NCBI GenBank assembly: GCA_905181935.1
Contig: CAJIZV010000003.1
Coordinates: forward strand, 384,001-448,000
Reading direction: 5' to 3'
Length of the DNA: 64,000 nt
Origin: an uncultured Amylibacter sp.
GTDB lineage: Bacteria > Pseudomonadota > Alphaproteobacteria > Rhodobacterales > Rhodobacteraceae
Positions within the stretch are counted from its first letter, which is position 1; every line of letters starts with the position of its first letter. A model generated the notes under the pieces. That model was not told where the DNA came from and ran no database searches. It worked only from the letters and a program-made list of their open reading frames with translations. Both the position numbers and the translations under genes were made by a program. This document shows, piece after piece, positions 26,842-36,942 of the stretch.

Positions 26842-27930
26842 ATGAAGAAAACTATTACTCCAAAGCCAGGGATTATGGACATTGAGCTATATGTCGGTGG
26901 CAAAGCTTATGCCAAAGGTGCCACTAATGTAGTTAAATTGAGTTCTAATGAAAATCCTTTGGGACCAAGTCCAGCTGCGCGAGAAGCGTATCGTGATCAA
27001 TCGGATTTTTTGGCTGTATACCCATCATCTGATCACTCAGACTTGCGTAAAGCCATTGCCGATACATATGGTTTGAAAGCTGATCAAATTTTATGTGGTA
27101 ATGGATCAGATGAAATTATTACATTTTTATGTCAAGCCTTTGCAGGTGAAGGCGATGAAGTATTATTTACAGAACATGGTTTCGGCATGTACCGAATATG
27201 TGCACTTGGTGCAGGAGCTACTCCAGTTGAGGTACTTGAAGATGAACGTGTTACTAATGTTGATGCTTTAATCTCAGGATGTACTGAAAATACTAAACTA
27301 ATTTTTGTTGCAAATCCCAATAACCCCACTGGAACTTTTGTTTCATTGTCAGAGATAGAACGATTAGCTGATGGAATTCCCCAAAGCACTATCTTAGTTT
27401 TGGATGGAGCATATGCAGAATATGTTGATGGTTACGATGGTGGGGCTTCTCTAGTCGAAAGCCGAAAGAACGTAGTAATGACTAGGACTTTTTCTAAAGT
27501 TTATGGCCTTGGTGGTTTGCGTATTGGTTGGGGGTATGCCTCGGTTGAAGTGATTGACATATTAACACGATTACGTGGCCCGTTTAATATTAATCGAGCC
27601 GCTTTAGCTGCAGCGTCTGCTGCAGTTTTAGATGAAGGATATATAAGTTACTGTTTGGCTGATAATGCCAAATGGGCTGACTTTTTAATGAATGAATTAC
27701 GTAAGTTAGGGTTTGAATGTGATGACACATATGCCAACTTTGTATTGGCTCGCTTTGCTAATGAAGAGGAAGCAGACGCAGTGAATGATGTACTCGCAGA
27801 AAATGGTTTAATTGTTAGGCAGGTAAAAGGGTATAATTTACATAATTGTTTACGTATTACTGTTGGTAAAGGTGGTGACTGTTCTCGAGTTATTACAGTG
27901 TTAAAAATGTTTAAAGAGGATCAAGCGTGA
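26842..27930 (+). CDS. hisC: Histidinol-phosphate/aromatic aminotransferase
   Basis: A 362-residue class I/II PLP aminotransferase of the HisC subfamily. The N-terminal LSSNENPLGPSP is diagnostic, and the PLP Lys is K219 in TFSKVYGLGGLRIGWG. Because it overlaps the prephenate-dehydrogenase gene by 4 nt, it may transaminate aromatic intermediates as well as imidazole-acetol phosphate; dual HisC/aromatic activity is known in this family. Whether another hisC exists cannot be seen here. Confidence 0.88.
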   Translation: MKKTITPKPGIMDIELYVGGKAYAKGATNVVKLSSNENPLGPSPAAREAYRDQSDFLAVYPSSDHSDLRKAIADTYGLKADQILCGNGSDEIITFLCQAFAGEGDEVLFTEHGFGMYRICALGAGATPVEVLEDERVTNVDALISGCTENTKLIFVANPNNPTGTFVSLSEIERLADGIPQSTILVLDGAYAEYVDGYDGGASLVESRKNVVMTRTFSKVYGLGGLRIGWGYASVEVIDILTRLRGPFNINRAALAAASAAVLDEGYISYCLADNAKWADFLMNELRKLGFECDDTYANFVLARFANEEEADAVNDVLAENGLIVRQVKGYNLHNCLRITVGKGGDCSRVITVLKMFKEDQA

Positions 27931-28853
27931 CTATTATTTATAACAAAGTAGCCTTGATTGGATTGGGTTTGATTGCGTCTTCTATGGGACATGGCATGAA
28001 ACGTGAAGGAATTGCAGGTAAAGTAATTGGATATTCCAAGACAAAAAAAACCCGTGACGCATCATTAGCGTTAGGTTTCGTTGATGCTGCCGTTGATAAT
28101 ATTGTATCCGCTATTGAAGATGCAGATCTGATTGTTTTATGTGTACCCGTTGGTGCAATGTCTGAAGTTGCAAAAGAAATAGGTCCTAGGTTAAAACTAG
28201 GTGCAACAATTACTGACGTAGGTTCTGTGAAACAATCTGTAATTGAAATGATTTCTCCACATATTCCAGATGGTGTATACTTTGTTCCAGGGCACCCATT
28301 AGCGGGAACTGAACATTCAGGGCCGGCATCTGGCTTTGCTGACTTGTTTAAAAATAGATGGTGTATTTTAACGCCTGCAGTTGATGTGAAAAAATCGGCT
28401 TGTGAAAAACTTCAAAAATATTGGGAAGCTTTAGGAGCTAATGTTGAATTCATGGATGCAGAGCATCATGATTTAGTTTTAGCTGTTACGAGTCACGCTC
28501 CACATTTAATAGCCTATACTATGGTGGGGGTTGCTGACGATCTGAGCCGCGTTACTGATAAAGAAGTAATTAACTTTTCAGCGGCGGGTTTCCGCGATTT
28601 TACTCGGATAGCTGCAAGTGATCCAACCATGTGGCGAGATGTATTTTTAAATAATAAAGAAGCTACACTAGAGATTCTAGGACGATTTACAGAAGAGCTC
28701 TTTGACTTACAGCGTGCTATTCGTAGAGGAGATGGTGATCAATTGTTTGATTATTTCAGCCGAACACGAGCTATTCGGCGTGGGATCATTGATGCCGGTC
28801 AAGATACAGATGCTGCAAATTTTGGTCGCGGTGATGGAAGTGATGAACAATAA
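27927..28853 (+). CDS. tyrC: Prephenate/arogenate (cyclohexadienyl) dehydrogenase
   Basis: A 308-residue TyrA-type dehydrogenase with a Rossmann start (VALIGLGLIASSM), the conserved GHPLAGTEHSGP segment and an all-helical dimerisation domain. It makes the tyrosine precursor from prephenate or arogenate using NAD(P)+. It has no fused chorismate mutase or ACT domain. The ATG overlaps the hisC stop (27927-27930), indicating a two-gene aromatic amino acid operon. Confidence 0.88.
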   Translation: MTIIYNKVALIGLGLIASSMGHGMKREGIAGKVIGYSKTKKTRDASLALGFVDAAVDNIVSAIEDADLIVLCVPVGAMSEVAKEIGPRLKLGATITDVGSVKQSVIEMISPHIPDGVYFVPGHPLAGTEHSGPASGFADLFKNRWCILTPAVDVKKSACEKLQKYWEALGANVEFMDAEHHDLVLAVTSHAPHLIAYTMVGVADDLSRVTDKEVINFSAAGFRDFTRIAASDPTMWRDVFLNNKEATLEILGRFTEELFDLQRAIRRGDGDQLFDYFSRTRAIRRGIIDAGQDTDAANFGRGDGSDEQ

Positions 28854-28925
28854 ATATCATTCTGATAATTCATTTTCTTAAACTAATTCAAATGAAATCT
28901 AAATTTTAATATGAAGAAATTGAAC

Positions 28926-29924
28926 TTAAGGTAATTTTATTCGCGGTGCATCTCCAATAGGGATGAAACCAAGAAATATCTTTCGATCAGAAAATTGCAA
29001 TGGAATATCTAATTCTTGTTTGCTTCCTGATAGCGCTGAAAATATTTTAAATGCTGAGCGGACTGTGCTTTTTATACTTTGATCTAAAGAGTTATTTTCT
29101 ATTAATAAATCCAAAGCTTTCTCCCAATTTTTTATTCTAATTGTCAGCTTTCCAGTCGGATATCCGTCCATATCTAGGCGCATTCCACCTGCTGCACGAA
29201 CATTTAACGTTCCCCACTCAAAATGTGCATCATTAATCTTTAAGTTTTGAAGAATTGTAGTACCTTTTTTAAAAGATTTTTGATTAAGAACTTTGGAAAA
29301 TTGTATATTTGTGTCCAGGTGTAATGACTTAAAGTATTTGGGCATACTTTCTTCACTATCAATTTTATTCATGAAACTTTGAGGCAGGTAAAAGCCTTTA
29401 GTATCTAAACCAAAATCATAAAGATTATCACCTTTACCCGATTTTCGGAGGGCTAAAACTAAACTTTTAAATGTAATATCCCAATTTTTGTTACTACTCA
29501 GCGTTAAGCTTTCTGCTGATATTGTTGCACGTTTCAATAAATGCTCGCTATTAGGCTTAAAGATAACAGAGCCTCGCAACTCGTCACTATTGACTAAAAG
29601 TTTTTGACTAGGAGTATCAATTTGTTGATTTTTAGGCCATAAAACTATGAAATGATTTGGTTGATATGATAATTGAAGAATTTCCAAACGGTCTGTAGAC
29701 CATGCCCAACCTGTTCTAGGATTTTTTAATTTAATATCTTTAATTATTGCATCGAACCTATTTGGGAAACCACGTAATGACAAAGTGTTTTCAACAATCC
29801 AACCAGCTTCATTGCGTTCCGTAAACCAATTTTTTAATTCTGTTTCTCGAATAGTTTTTCCTGTGAACCAAAATGTGCTCCAACCAAATGCGGCAGTTAG
29901 GATAATTAGTACAAGTAGACGCAT
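28926..29924 (-). CDS. DUF2125 envelope protein
   Basis: A 332-residue protein with an N-terminal signal or anchor (residues about 1-20, ILTAAFGWSTFWF) and a beta-rich remainder typical of DUF2125, which is largely confined to alphaproteobacteria. Function unknown. Motifs are weak; the assignment rests on overall layout and the W-rich start. It is divergent from the gamma-glutamylcyclotransferase gene. Confidence 0.72.
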   Translation of the reverse strand: MRLLVLIILTAAFGWSTFWFTGKTIRETELKNWFTERNEAGWIVENTLSLRGFPNRFDAIIKDIKLKNPRTGWAWSTDRLEILQLSYQPNHFIVLWPKNQQIDTPSQKLLVNSDELRGSVIFKPNSEHLLKRATISAESLTLSSNKNWDITFKSLVLALRKSGKGDNLYDFGLDTKGFYLPQSFMNKIDSEESMPKYFKSLHLDTNIQFSKVLNQKSFKKGTTILQNLKINDAHFEWGTLNVRAAGGMRLDMDGYPTGKLTIRIKNWEKALDLLIENNSLDQSIKSTVRSAFKIFSALSGSKQELDIPLQFSDRKIFLGFIPIGDAPRIKLP

Positions 29925-29991
29925 ATATTTTTACCTTTTCATTCTGATGTAAGCACTTCTATATTCAATGCCAATACTAAAGGCTAAAAGC

Positions 29992-30528
29992 ATGAGCGCA
30001 AAAAATATTTGGATATTTGGATATGGGTCATTAGTTTGGCAGCCGGGATTTGAATTCTGTTATTCTGAAATTGCACGCTTAAAAGATTATAAACGTTCTT
30101 TTTGTATGTGGTCCATACATTACCGTGGGACACCTGAACATATGGGTTTGGTATTAGCATTAGATAATGAACCAGGATCTTATTGTGATGGTGTGGCGTT
30201 TAATGTTGATGAGGACAATGCTGATAATGTTTTAACTTATTTACGTAAAAGAGAATTGATTTCTGATGCCTACTTAGAGGTTAAAATTGATATAGAATTA
30301 AACTCAGGCCGTTTAGTGAGTGCTTATACTTATGTGATTAACCGTAATCATGATCAATATGCAAAAGACCTAAGTATAGAAGTACAAGCGGATATCATTA
30401 GTTCAGCAGTTGGAACTTTTGGGCCCAATGCAGATTATTTGTTTAATGTTACAAAGTGCCTGCGTGATCTTGAGATTGAAGATCCAGAATTAGAAGAACT
30501 ATCGAATAAAACACTCTCTCGAATTTGA
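29992..30528 (+). CDS. ChaC-like gamma-glutamylcyclotransferase
   Basis: A 178-residue ChaC-family protein with the glycine-rich opening IFGYGSLVWQPGF and the substrate-loop region SIHYRGTPEHMGLVLAL. Family members release 5-oxoproline from glutathione. The start at 29992 has AAAGG upstream; an ATG 24 nt earlier has none. The 224-bp gap after it (30529-30752) shows only AT-rich sequence and the start signals of the next gene. Confidence 0.85.
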   Translation: MSAKNIWIFGYGSLVWQPGFEFCYSEIARLKDYKRSFCMWSIHYRGTPEHMGLVLALDNEPGSYCDGVAFNVDEDNADNVLTYLRKRELISDAYLEVKIDIELNSGRLVSAYTYVINRNHDQYAKDLSIEVQADIISSAVGTFGPNADYLFNVTKCLRDLEIEDPELEELSNKTLSRI

Positions 30529-30752
30529 TTTCAATTTAGAATTTTTTAAAGTTGCATTACTAATCTTGAAATCTATAGTTTCTTAAGGTTATTTGATAAT
30601 AGTTTTTTTAAGAGAAACGATGTCAAAATGAATTTTCAGCACTTAAATCTATGAATTTTCATATAAATATGACTAATTATGTAAGTTAACAATTGGAATA
30701 AAAGTCTCAACGCGTTAGTAATTAATTATAATGACCCAGAAGAGGCTCACAA

Positions 30753-31889
30753 GTGACACAGCAAGATATAGGTTTTCAAAATCAATTTACTCAACCGGTG
30801 AATCAGATCATTACAATGCTTCTGATTGTTATTGCTGTTTTCGTAGGAGGCTATTTTGCCTATCCTGCTGTTTCACCCATATTCGAAGCTTCACCATATT
30901 TAAATGGTTTCATATTTTTAGTATTTTTAGGTGGTTTAGTTTCTTGCTTTGGGCAAGTAGTTTCACTGGTAAAGTCTGTTAGTTGGATCGAAGGTTTTGT
31001 TATTGACCGCGTTGGGCATGACTTAATAAAACCACCAGGTTTGATGGCGAGTTTAGCTGCGATGCTATCGGATTCTGGAGCCCGCCATGCGCTAACTTCT
31101 ACGTCTACACGCTCAATTTTGGACAGTTCTGCAATGCGCCTAGATGAAGGACGTGAAATTACTCGATATATTATTAATCTACTAATTTTTCTTGGTTTAT
31201 TAGGTACGTTTTATGGGCTCGCTACAACTGTTCCCGCTGTTGTTGATACTATTCGCTCGCTTGCTCCTCAAGAGGGTTCAACGGGCATGGATGTTTTTGC
31301 TAATCTAATGGCAGGTCTTGAGGCTCAATTAGGTGGGATGGGAACTGCATTTGGTTCTTCCTTGTTAGGCCTGGCTGGTTCTTTAGTGGTTGGGATATTG
31401 GATTTGTTCGCTGGGCGTGGACAGAATCGCTTTTACCGTGAATTAGAAGAATGGTTATCGTCTATTACCAAGATAACTATTGGAGGTGATGGTGGTGGAG
31501 ATTTAGCTGGAGCAGGCTTGTTTCAACATGCCAATTCAAATATGGAAAATATGACAAGTTTGTTTGCACAGACTGCTGGGCGTATGGATCAATTAGCCGT
31601 TTCTATAGAACATATGGTTCAACACACAGCGTCTTTACATGACGTTAACAATGCAGCGTTTCAATCCATAGCTCATGGCCAGCAAAGCTTAGTTGAAGCG
31701 GTTATGCGTATGCAACAAGAAGGTGAAGGTATTTTGGATGCCGAAACACGAATGCGGTTGCGTAACATGGATACCCAATTATTAAGAATTTTAGAAGAAA
31801 TGGCAGATGGGCGTCAAGAATCAGGGCAAGAATTACGAAATGACTTAAGTGCACTTACTGCGGCAATCAATAACCTGGCGAAGACTTAG
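30753..31889 (+). CDS. MotA/TolQ/ExbB-type proton-channel protein
   Basis: A 378-residue membrane protein with four predicted helices (about residues 15-37, 45-70, 135-160 and 190-215). The third and fourth match the MotA/ExbB core (LGLLGTFYGLATTVP and GMGTAFGSSLLGLAG). A long cytoplasmic tail follows. GTG start with AGAGG upstream. It is paired, 3 nt apart, with an OmpA-domain protein, resembling a stator/peptidoglycan-anchor pair. No flagellar genes are present, so a Tol-like envelope or cell-cycle role is more likely (inference). Confidence 0.82.
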   Translation: MTQQDIGFQNQFTQPVNQIITMLLIVIAVFVGGYFAYPAVSPIFEASPYLNGFIFLVFLGGLVSCFGQVVSLVKSVSWIEGFVIDRVGHDLIKPPGLMASLAAMLSDSGARHALTSTSTRSILDSSAMRLDEGREITRYIINLLIFLGLLGTFYGLATTVPAVVDTIRSLAPQEGSTGMDVFANLMAGLEAQLGGMGTAFGSSLLGLAGSLVVGILDLFAGRGQNRFYRELEEWLSSITKITIGGDGGGDLAGAGLFQHANSNMENMTSLFAQTAGRMDQLAVSIEHMVQHTASLHDVNNAAFQSIAHGQQSLVEAVMRMQQEGEGILDAETRMRLRNMDTQLLRILEEMADGRQESGQELRNDLSALTAAINNLAKT

Positions 31890-31892
31890 TTT

Positions 31893-33533
31893 ATGGCGTT
31901 AAAACGATCAGGTTCAAGATTTGAAGCTAGTATTTGGCCAGGATTTGTTGATGCGATGACTGCATTGCTATTAATTTTATTTTTTGTTTTGTCGATTTTT
32001 ATGATTGTTCAATTTGCTTTACGCGAAACTATTACTGGCCAGGGGCGTGAGTTGGATAACCTTTCAGCGCAATTAATAGATTTAGCAGACGCATTGGGAT
32101 TGGAGCAATCTCGTGTTGACAGCTTAGAGAATAATTTAGGTAAAACGCAACAATCATTAGAAAATGCAAAAGGTGAAATTCTATTACAGTTATCGACCAT
32201 TGCTACGATGACAGATCAATCTAATAAACAGATAAAAAAGATAAGTAATTTTGAAACTCAGATTGCGGGCTTATTATTAGATAAATTTCAGCTTGAGGGT
32301 GAAAATGTAAAAGTATTAAGTCAAAAAAAGGCTGTTGAGTTGGCTCTTGCTAGAGCTCGAAATGAAATCAATGAAAAAGAGGAAAATGCACGCCTTTCAG
32401 CAGCAAAACGTGAAGCATTAGAAGCACTAATATTAGATTTGCAAAACAAAGGTGAATTACAAGCTACTCAAATAGATGTAACTAGCCAGGCATTGTCCCA
32501 AGCTGAAAAGTCGCGTTTAGTCGAAATAGCTGCTGCTAAAATTTTAAGAGATCGGCTGCAAAATGCTGATACTGAATTATCTGCCATGACATTGTCATTA
32601 GAAGCTCAACGTAAAAAAGCAGAAGAAACTTTAACTTTACTTGCTGCTGCCAATTCAGCACGTAAATCAATAGAAATTGATTACAATAAAAGTTTGAGTG
32701 AGGCGGAGCTTCAAGCGGTTTTAGTTTCTCAAGCAAATGAATTGTTAAACAAAGAGAAAACGCTTTCTGCCAATAGTCAACGAAAGCTTGCATTATTAAA
32801 TGCACAAACGGAAGAATTACGTAATCAGCTTAATCAATTGCAGAGCTTATTAGATAGATCAAATGATGCAGATGCTAAAAGTAAAATCCAATTAAAAATG
32901 CTCGGTACTAATTTAAACGCTGCATTGGCACGGGTAGCTGCTGAACAAAGAAAAGTTGCGATTGAACAAACGAAAGTCGCGACAGAGCAAAAAAAGCTTG
33001 CCGCAGAACAAAAAAAACTAGCGGATTTAGAAATCAAAGAACGAGAACGTCTAGCAGCTGAGGCAATAGATTTAAAAAAGTTTCGCTCTGAGTTTTTTGG
33101 AAGATTGCGTGAGGTGATGGAGGGTCAAGAGGGAGTTCGCATCGTTGGTGACCGCTTTGTATTTTCCTCTGAAGTTTTGTTTCAAATAGGCTCAGCAGAT
33201 TTAGGGCAACGTGGTAAAAGAGAAATTCGTAAGGTCGCAGTTATTATCAATCAAATAGCAGATGAAATTCCATCTGGTATAGATTGGATACTACGTGTGG
33301 ATGGTCATACAGACAGTATTCCAATTACGAATGGCATTAATTTTTCGGATAACTGGGAGCTTAGCCAAGCCCGTGCGTTATCAGTTGTCCGATATTTAAT
33401 TAATGACCTCAATATTCCAGCAAATCGTTTAGCCGCAAATGGCTTTGGAGAGTTTCAACCAATCGACGATAGAAAAACTCCAGAAGCATACAAAACTAAC
33501 CGCCGAATTGAACTAAAATTTACTGAACGTTAA
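31893..33533 (+). CDS. OmpA-domain peptidoglycan-binding protein with long coiled coil (MotB-like partner)
   Basis: A 546-residue protein. It has one N-terminal transmembrane helix (about residues 18-44, FVDAMTALLLILFFVLSIF), a coiled coil of roughly 350 residues, and a C-terminal OmpA/MotB domain (VDGHTDSIPI, NWELSQARALSV, NRRIELKF). The coiled coil ends in a near-perfect 7-residue repeat of the type AxEQxKV about four times (near residues 345-380). It would link the proton-channel partner in the inner membrane to peptidoglycan. Its long coil is unlike classical MotB (about 300 residues). Confidence 0.83.
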   Translation: MALKRSGSRFEASIWPGFVDAMTALLLILFFVLSIFMIVQFALRETITGQGRELDNLSAQLIDLADALGLEQSRVDSLENNLGKTQQSLENAKGEILLQLSTIATMTDQSNKQIKKISNFETQIAGLLLDKFQLEGENVKVLSQKKAVELALARARNEINEKEENARLSAAKREALEALILDLQNKGELQATQIDVTSQALSQAEKSRLVEIAAAKILRDRLQNADTELSAMTLSLEAQRKKAEETLTLLAAANSARKSIEIDYNKSLSEAELQAVLVSQANELLNKEKTLSANSQRKLALLNAQTEELRNQLNQLQSLLDRSNDADAKSKIQLKMLGTNLNAALARVAAEQRKVAIEQTKVATEQKKLAAEQKKLADLEIKERERLAAEAIDLKKFRSEFFGRLREVMEGQEGVRIVGDRFVFSSEVLFQIGSADLGQRGKREIRKVAVIINQIADEIPSGIDWILRVDGHTDSIPITNGINFSDNWELSQARALSVVRYLINDLNIPANRLAANGFGEFQPIDDRKTPEAYKTNRRIELKFTER

Positions 33534-33568
33534 AAAACAATAATTTATAGTGAATATTTTAATTTAAT

Positions 33569-35884
33569 TTACTTGGCGGTTAAAAGTGGTGGTTTCTTTT
33601 TGGTGATTTGACGTGCTTCTGGGAATATGATTTCCAAATCAAGTTTGTCATTTTTCAGGTGTACTTTAACTAACCCACCTTTTGATAGCTTGCCAAATAG
33701 TAGCTCTTCAGCGAGGGGTTTCTTTAAATGTTCCTGAATAACTCGTGCCAATGGTCGTGCACCCATCTTGTCATCATATCCTTTTTCGGCCAACCAAGCT
33801 GCTGCGTCAGAAGATAATTCAAAAGTTACATTACGATCCATAAGTTGTGCTTCTAATTGAAGAACAAATTTATCAACAACTTTGATTATTACTTCTTTTG
33901 AAAGGGGAGCGAAGCTAATTGTTGCATCTAAACGATTGCGAAATTCAGGTGAGAATATTTTCTCTATCGCAGCAGTGTCTTCTCCTTCACGGCGATCACG
34001 CCCGAAACCAATTGCTTCTTTAGCTTGTTCAGATGCGCCTGCATTTGATGTCATAATCAAAATTACATTTCTAAAATCTGATGTTCGGCCATTATGGTCA
34101 GTTAATTTTCCATGATCCATAACTTGCAACAGAATATTGAATACATCAGGATGGGCTTTTTCAATTTCATCTAGCAACAAAACACAATGTGGATTTTGAT
34201 CAATGCCATCAGTCAATAAACCACCTTGATCAAAGCCCACATATCCAGGAGGAGCACCAATTAAACGGCTTATTGCATGTTTTTCCATATACTCAGACAT
34301 ATCAAAACGGATTAACTCAACGCCTAGAGTATCTGCCAATTGCTTCGCGACTTCAGTTTTACCAACACCAGTTGGTCCAGCAAACAAATAGTTACCAATA
34401 GGTTTTTCAGGCTCACGTAACCCAGCACGCGCTAACTTAATGGCTGATGCTAGTGCATTGATTGCTGGATCTTGACCAAATACAACTCGTTTTAACGATG
34501 TCTCCAGCTCCTGAAGTAATTCAGCATCACCGCGTGATATATTTTTTGCGGGAATTCGTGCCAATTTTGCAATCACGTCTTCTATCTCTTTAACTCCTAG
34601 AGATTTACGCCTTTTAGAGGCAACAACTAAGCGTTGAGATGCACCAGCCTCATCAATAACATCAATTGCTTTATCAGGTAATTTTCTGTCATGAATATAA
34701 CGTGCAGATAACTCAACGGCAGTCTTAATAGCATCAAATGAATATTTGACGTCATGATGCTCTTCAAAACGTGATTTTAATCCTTTTAGTATGTTTATTG
34801 TATCTTCAATAGTGGGTTCTTTAACGTCTACTTTTTGGAAGCGACGCGCCAATGCGCGATCTTTTTCAAAATGTTGTCGATATTCTTTGTATGTAGTAGA
34901 GCCCATGCACCTTAATTTACCCCCTTGAAGGGCAGGCTTTAATAAGTTTGATGCATCCATGGCGCCTCCAGAAGTAGCTCCTGCTCCAATAACTGTGTGA
35001 ATTTCATCAATAAACAATACTGCATCTGGATGTTCCTCTAGTTCCGTCATTACGGCTTTTAAGCGTTCTTCAAAGTCACCACGATATTTTGTGCCCGCTA
35101 ATAATGAACCCATATCTAAAGAATATATGATTGTTTCTGATAAGATTTCTGGCGTTTCACCTGAAATAATTTTTACAGCTAATCCCTCTGCTATTGCTGT
35201 TTTACCAACACCAGGATCACCAACTAAAATTGGGTTATTCTTTCGCCGACGGCAAAGAATTTGAATGCAGCGCTCTACTTCATGATCCCTTCCAATCAAG
35301 GGATCAATGCTACCTTCAGCTGCGCGAATGTTTAAATCATCGCAATATTTGGATAATGCAGTTTCTGGAACTTCATTAGGCTCTTCTTCATGTTCGTCAA
35401 ACTCACTTGATCCAGAGACTTCTCGAGGTTCATTCATCTTGGGGTCTTTTGCTACGCCATGTGCAATAAAATTAACTGCATCGTAGCGTGTCATTTCTTG
35501 TTCTTGTAAAAAATATGCTGCATGGCTTTCACGCTCAGCAAATATTGCTACTAACACATTTGCACCTGTAACCTCTTGTTTGCTCGAACTTTGAACGTGT
35601 ATAACAGATCTTTGAATCACTCGTTGAAAAGCAGTGGTTGGGGTTGCGTCTACTCCATCTAACTTTGTGACCAAACTATCTAGTTCATTTTCTAAAAAAT
35701 GTGTAAGCTTTGCACGTAGTTCATCCAGTGATACAGAACATGCTTGCATCACGCGGCTTGCGTTTGGTTCATCTAATAATGCCAATAGTAAATGCTCAAG
35801 TGTAGCAAGTTCATGATTGCGTTGTGTTGCATAAGCTAACGATGCGTGAATCGCGTTTTCAAGACTACTCGAGAATGTGGGCAT
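33569..35884 (-). CDS. clpA: ATP-dependent Clp protease ATPase subunit ClpA
   Basis: A 771-residue Hsp100 unfoldase. It has the Clp N-domain (about 1-145), an acidic linker, AAA-1 (Walker A GDPGVGKTAIAEG) and AAA-2 (GPTGVGKTEVAKQ). There is no ClpB middle domain. An IGF tripeptide in EAIGFGRDRR fits the ClpP-docking loop. The start at 35884 has GAAAGGT upstream; a 15-residue longer frame is less likely. clpS, usually just upstream in relatives, is not in the adjacent 35885-36078 gap or nearby. Confidence 0.93.
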   Translation of the reverse strand: MPTFSSSLENAIHASLAYATQRNHELATLEHLLLALLDEPNASRVMQACSVSLDELRAKLTHFLENELDSLVTKLDGVDATPTTAFQRVIQRSVIHVQSSSKQEVTGANVLVAIFAERESHAAYFLQEQEMTRYDAVNFIAHGVAKDPKMNEPREVSGSSEFDEHEEEPNEVPETALSKYCDDLNIRAAEGSIDPLIGRDHEVERCIQILCRRRKNNPILVGDPGVGKTAIAEGLAVKIISGETPEILSETIIYSLDMGSLLAGTKYRGDFEERLKAVMTELEEHPDAVLFIDEIHTVIGAGATSGGAMDASNLLKPALQGGKLRCMGSTTYKEYRQHFEKDRALARRFQKVDVKEPTIEDTINILKGLKSRFEEHHDVKYSFDAIKTAVELSARYIHDRKLPDKAIDVIDEAGASQRLVVASKRRKSLGVKEIEDVIAKLARIPAKNISRGDAELLQELETSLKRVVFGQDPAINALASAIKLARAGLREPEKPIGNYLFAGPTGVGKTEVAKQLADTLGVELIRFDMSEYMEKHAISRLIGAPPGYVGFDQGGLLTDGIDQNPHCVLLLDEIEKAHPDVFNILLQVMDHGKLTDHNGRTSDFRNVILIMTSNAGASEQAKEAIGFGRDRREGEDTAAIEKIFSPEFRNRLDATISFAPLSKEVIIKVVDKFVLQLEAQLMDRNVTFELSSDAAAWLAEKGYDDKMGARPLARVIQEHLKKPLAEELLFGKLSKGGLVKVHLKNDKLDLEIIFPEARQITKKKPPLLTAK

Positions 35885-36078
35885 TTTATAGTACCTTTCA
35901 GGGGCGCTTCGATTTAAAGGTTGTCTCAAATATTTACAAAACGCTTACTTATAGATTTCTCTCAAAATCAGAAAGCTTCAAGGGCAAAATATAAAATTAT
36001 TGTGATTAAATTGAAAATACTTGTTTTTTAGAGGGTAAACGAGCTTTTTATTTTTTATTTTTTACTTTTATGCCCAAA

Positions 36079-36852
36079 TTATGATTTAAAGTTATCTTTT
36101 AAAGTGCGGACTTTTGTAAATACTTCAAGATCGCTGGAGCTATTCATCCCAAATAATACCTTAAATGAAGGTGTCGAAGAGCGTAAAAATGGGTTTGTTG
36201 CCATTTCTAATTCTAGCATTGAAGGAATTGTAGATTTACCTTTTATTCGAAGTGTCTCAATATTTTGAGCACGTTCAACTAAAAGTTTGTTTGTTGGATC
36301 AATATTTAATGCAAATTTGGCATTATTAGCTGTATATTCATGACCTGAGTAAACCATTGTGTTATGTGGTAATGCTATAAACTTTTTTAATGTGTCCCAC
36401 ATTATTTCCGGTGTACCTTCAAATATGCGACCACATCCTAATGCCATTAAGCTATCTCCACTAAAGACTTTATGGTCATTGTTAAAAACAAATGAAATAT
36501 GTCCCATTGTGTGTCCTGATGTGTTAATTACCTCTGCATTTGAATTGCCTACCGAAATTATATCCCCTTCCTCAACCGCAGTATTTAAAAATGGCAATCT
36601 GTGCTTATCTAAATTTGCTCCGATAACTTTTGCCCCTGTGACGGCTCTAAGTTCATCAATTCCAGCAATATGGTCAGAGTGATGGTGGGTGATTAAAATT
36701 AAATTTAAACCCCACTGTTGTTTTTTTAGTTCGGCTAATATTGGGGTTGCCTCGGGAGCATCTACTACAGCTGTGATGCCAGTATCAGTACATCTTAATA
36801 TAAAAGCGTAGTTGTCCGATAGGCAAGGAATAGTAATGACAGAGAGGGCCAT
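36079..36852 (-). CDS. gloB: Hydroxyacylglutathione hydrolase (glyoxalase II)
   Basis: A 257-residue metallo-beta-lactamase-fold enzyme. The metal site is THHHSDH (H56, H58, D60, H61), with SGHTMGHIS and GDSLMALGCGRIFEG downstream. It hydrolyses S-lactoylglutathione in methylglyoxal detoxification. It is divergent from the methyltransferase gene. Confidence 0.93.
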   Translation of the reverse strand: MALSVITIPCLSDNYAFILRCTDTGITAVVDAPEATPILAELKKQQWGLNLILITHHHSDHIAGIDELRAVTGAKVIGANLDKHRLPFLNTAVEEGDIISVGNSNAEVINTSGHTMGHISFVFNNDHKVFSGDSLMALGCGRIFEGTPEIMWDTLKKFIALPHNTMVYSGHEYTANNAKFALNIDPTNKLLVERAQNIETLRIKGKSTIPSMLELEMATNPFLRSSTPSFKVLFGMNSSSDLEVFTKVRTLKDNFKS

Positions 36853-36942
36853 AGTAATTGATCCAAAAGTTTAGTTGAGTTATATATAATTACAGAGGTT
36901 TAATCTTAAGGTGAACCCCAAAACTAAAATTATAAGGTAAAA

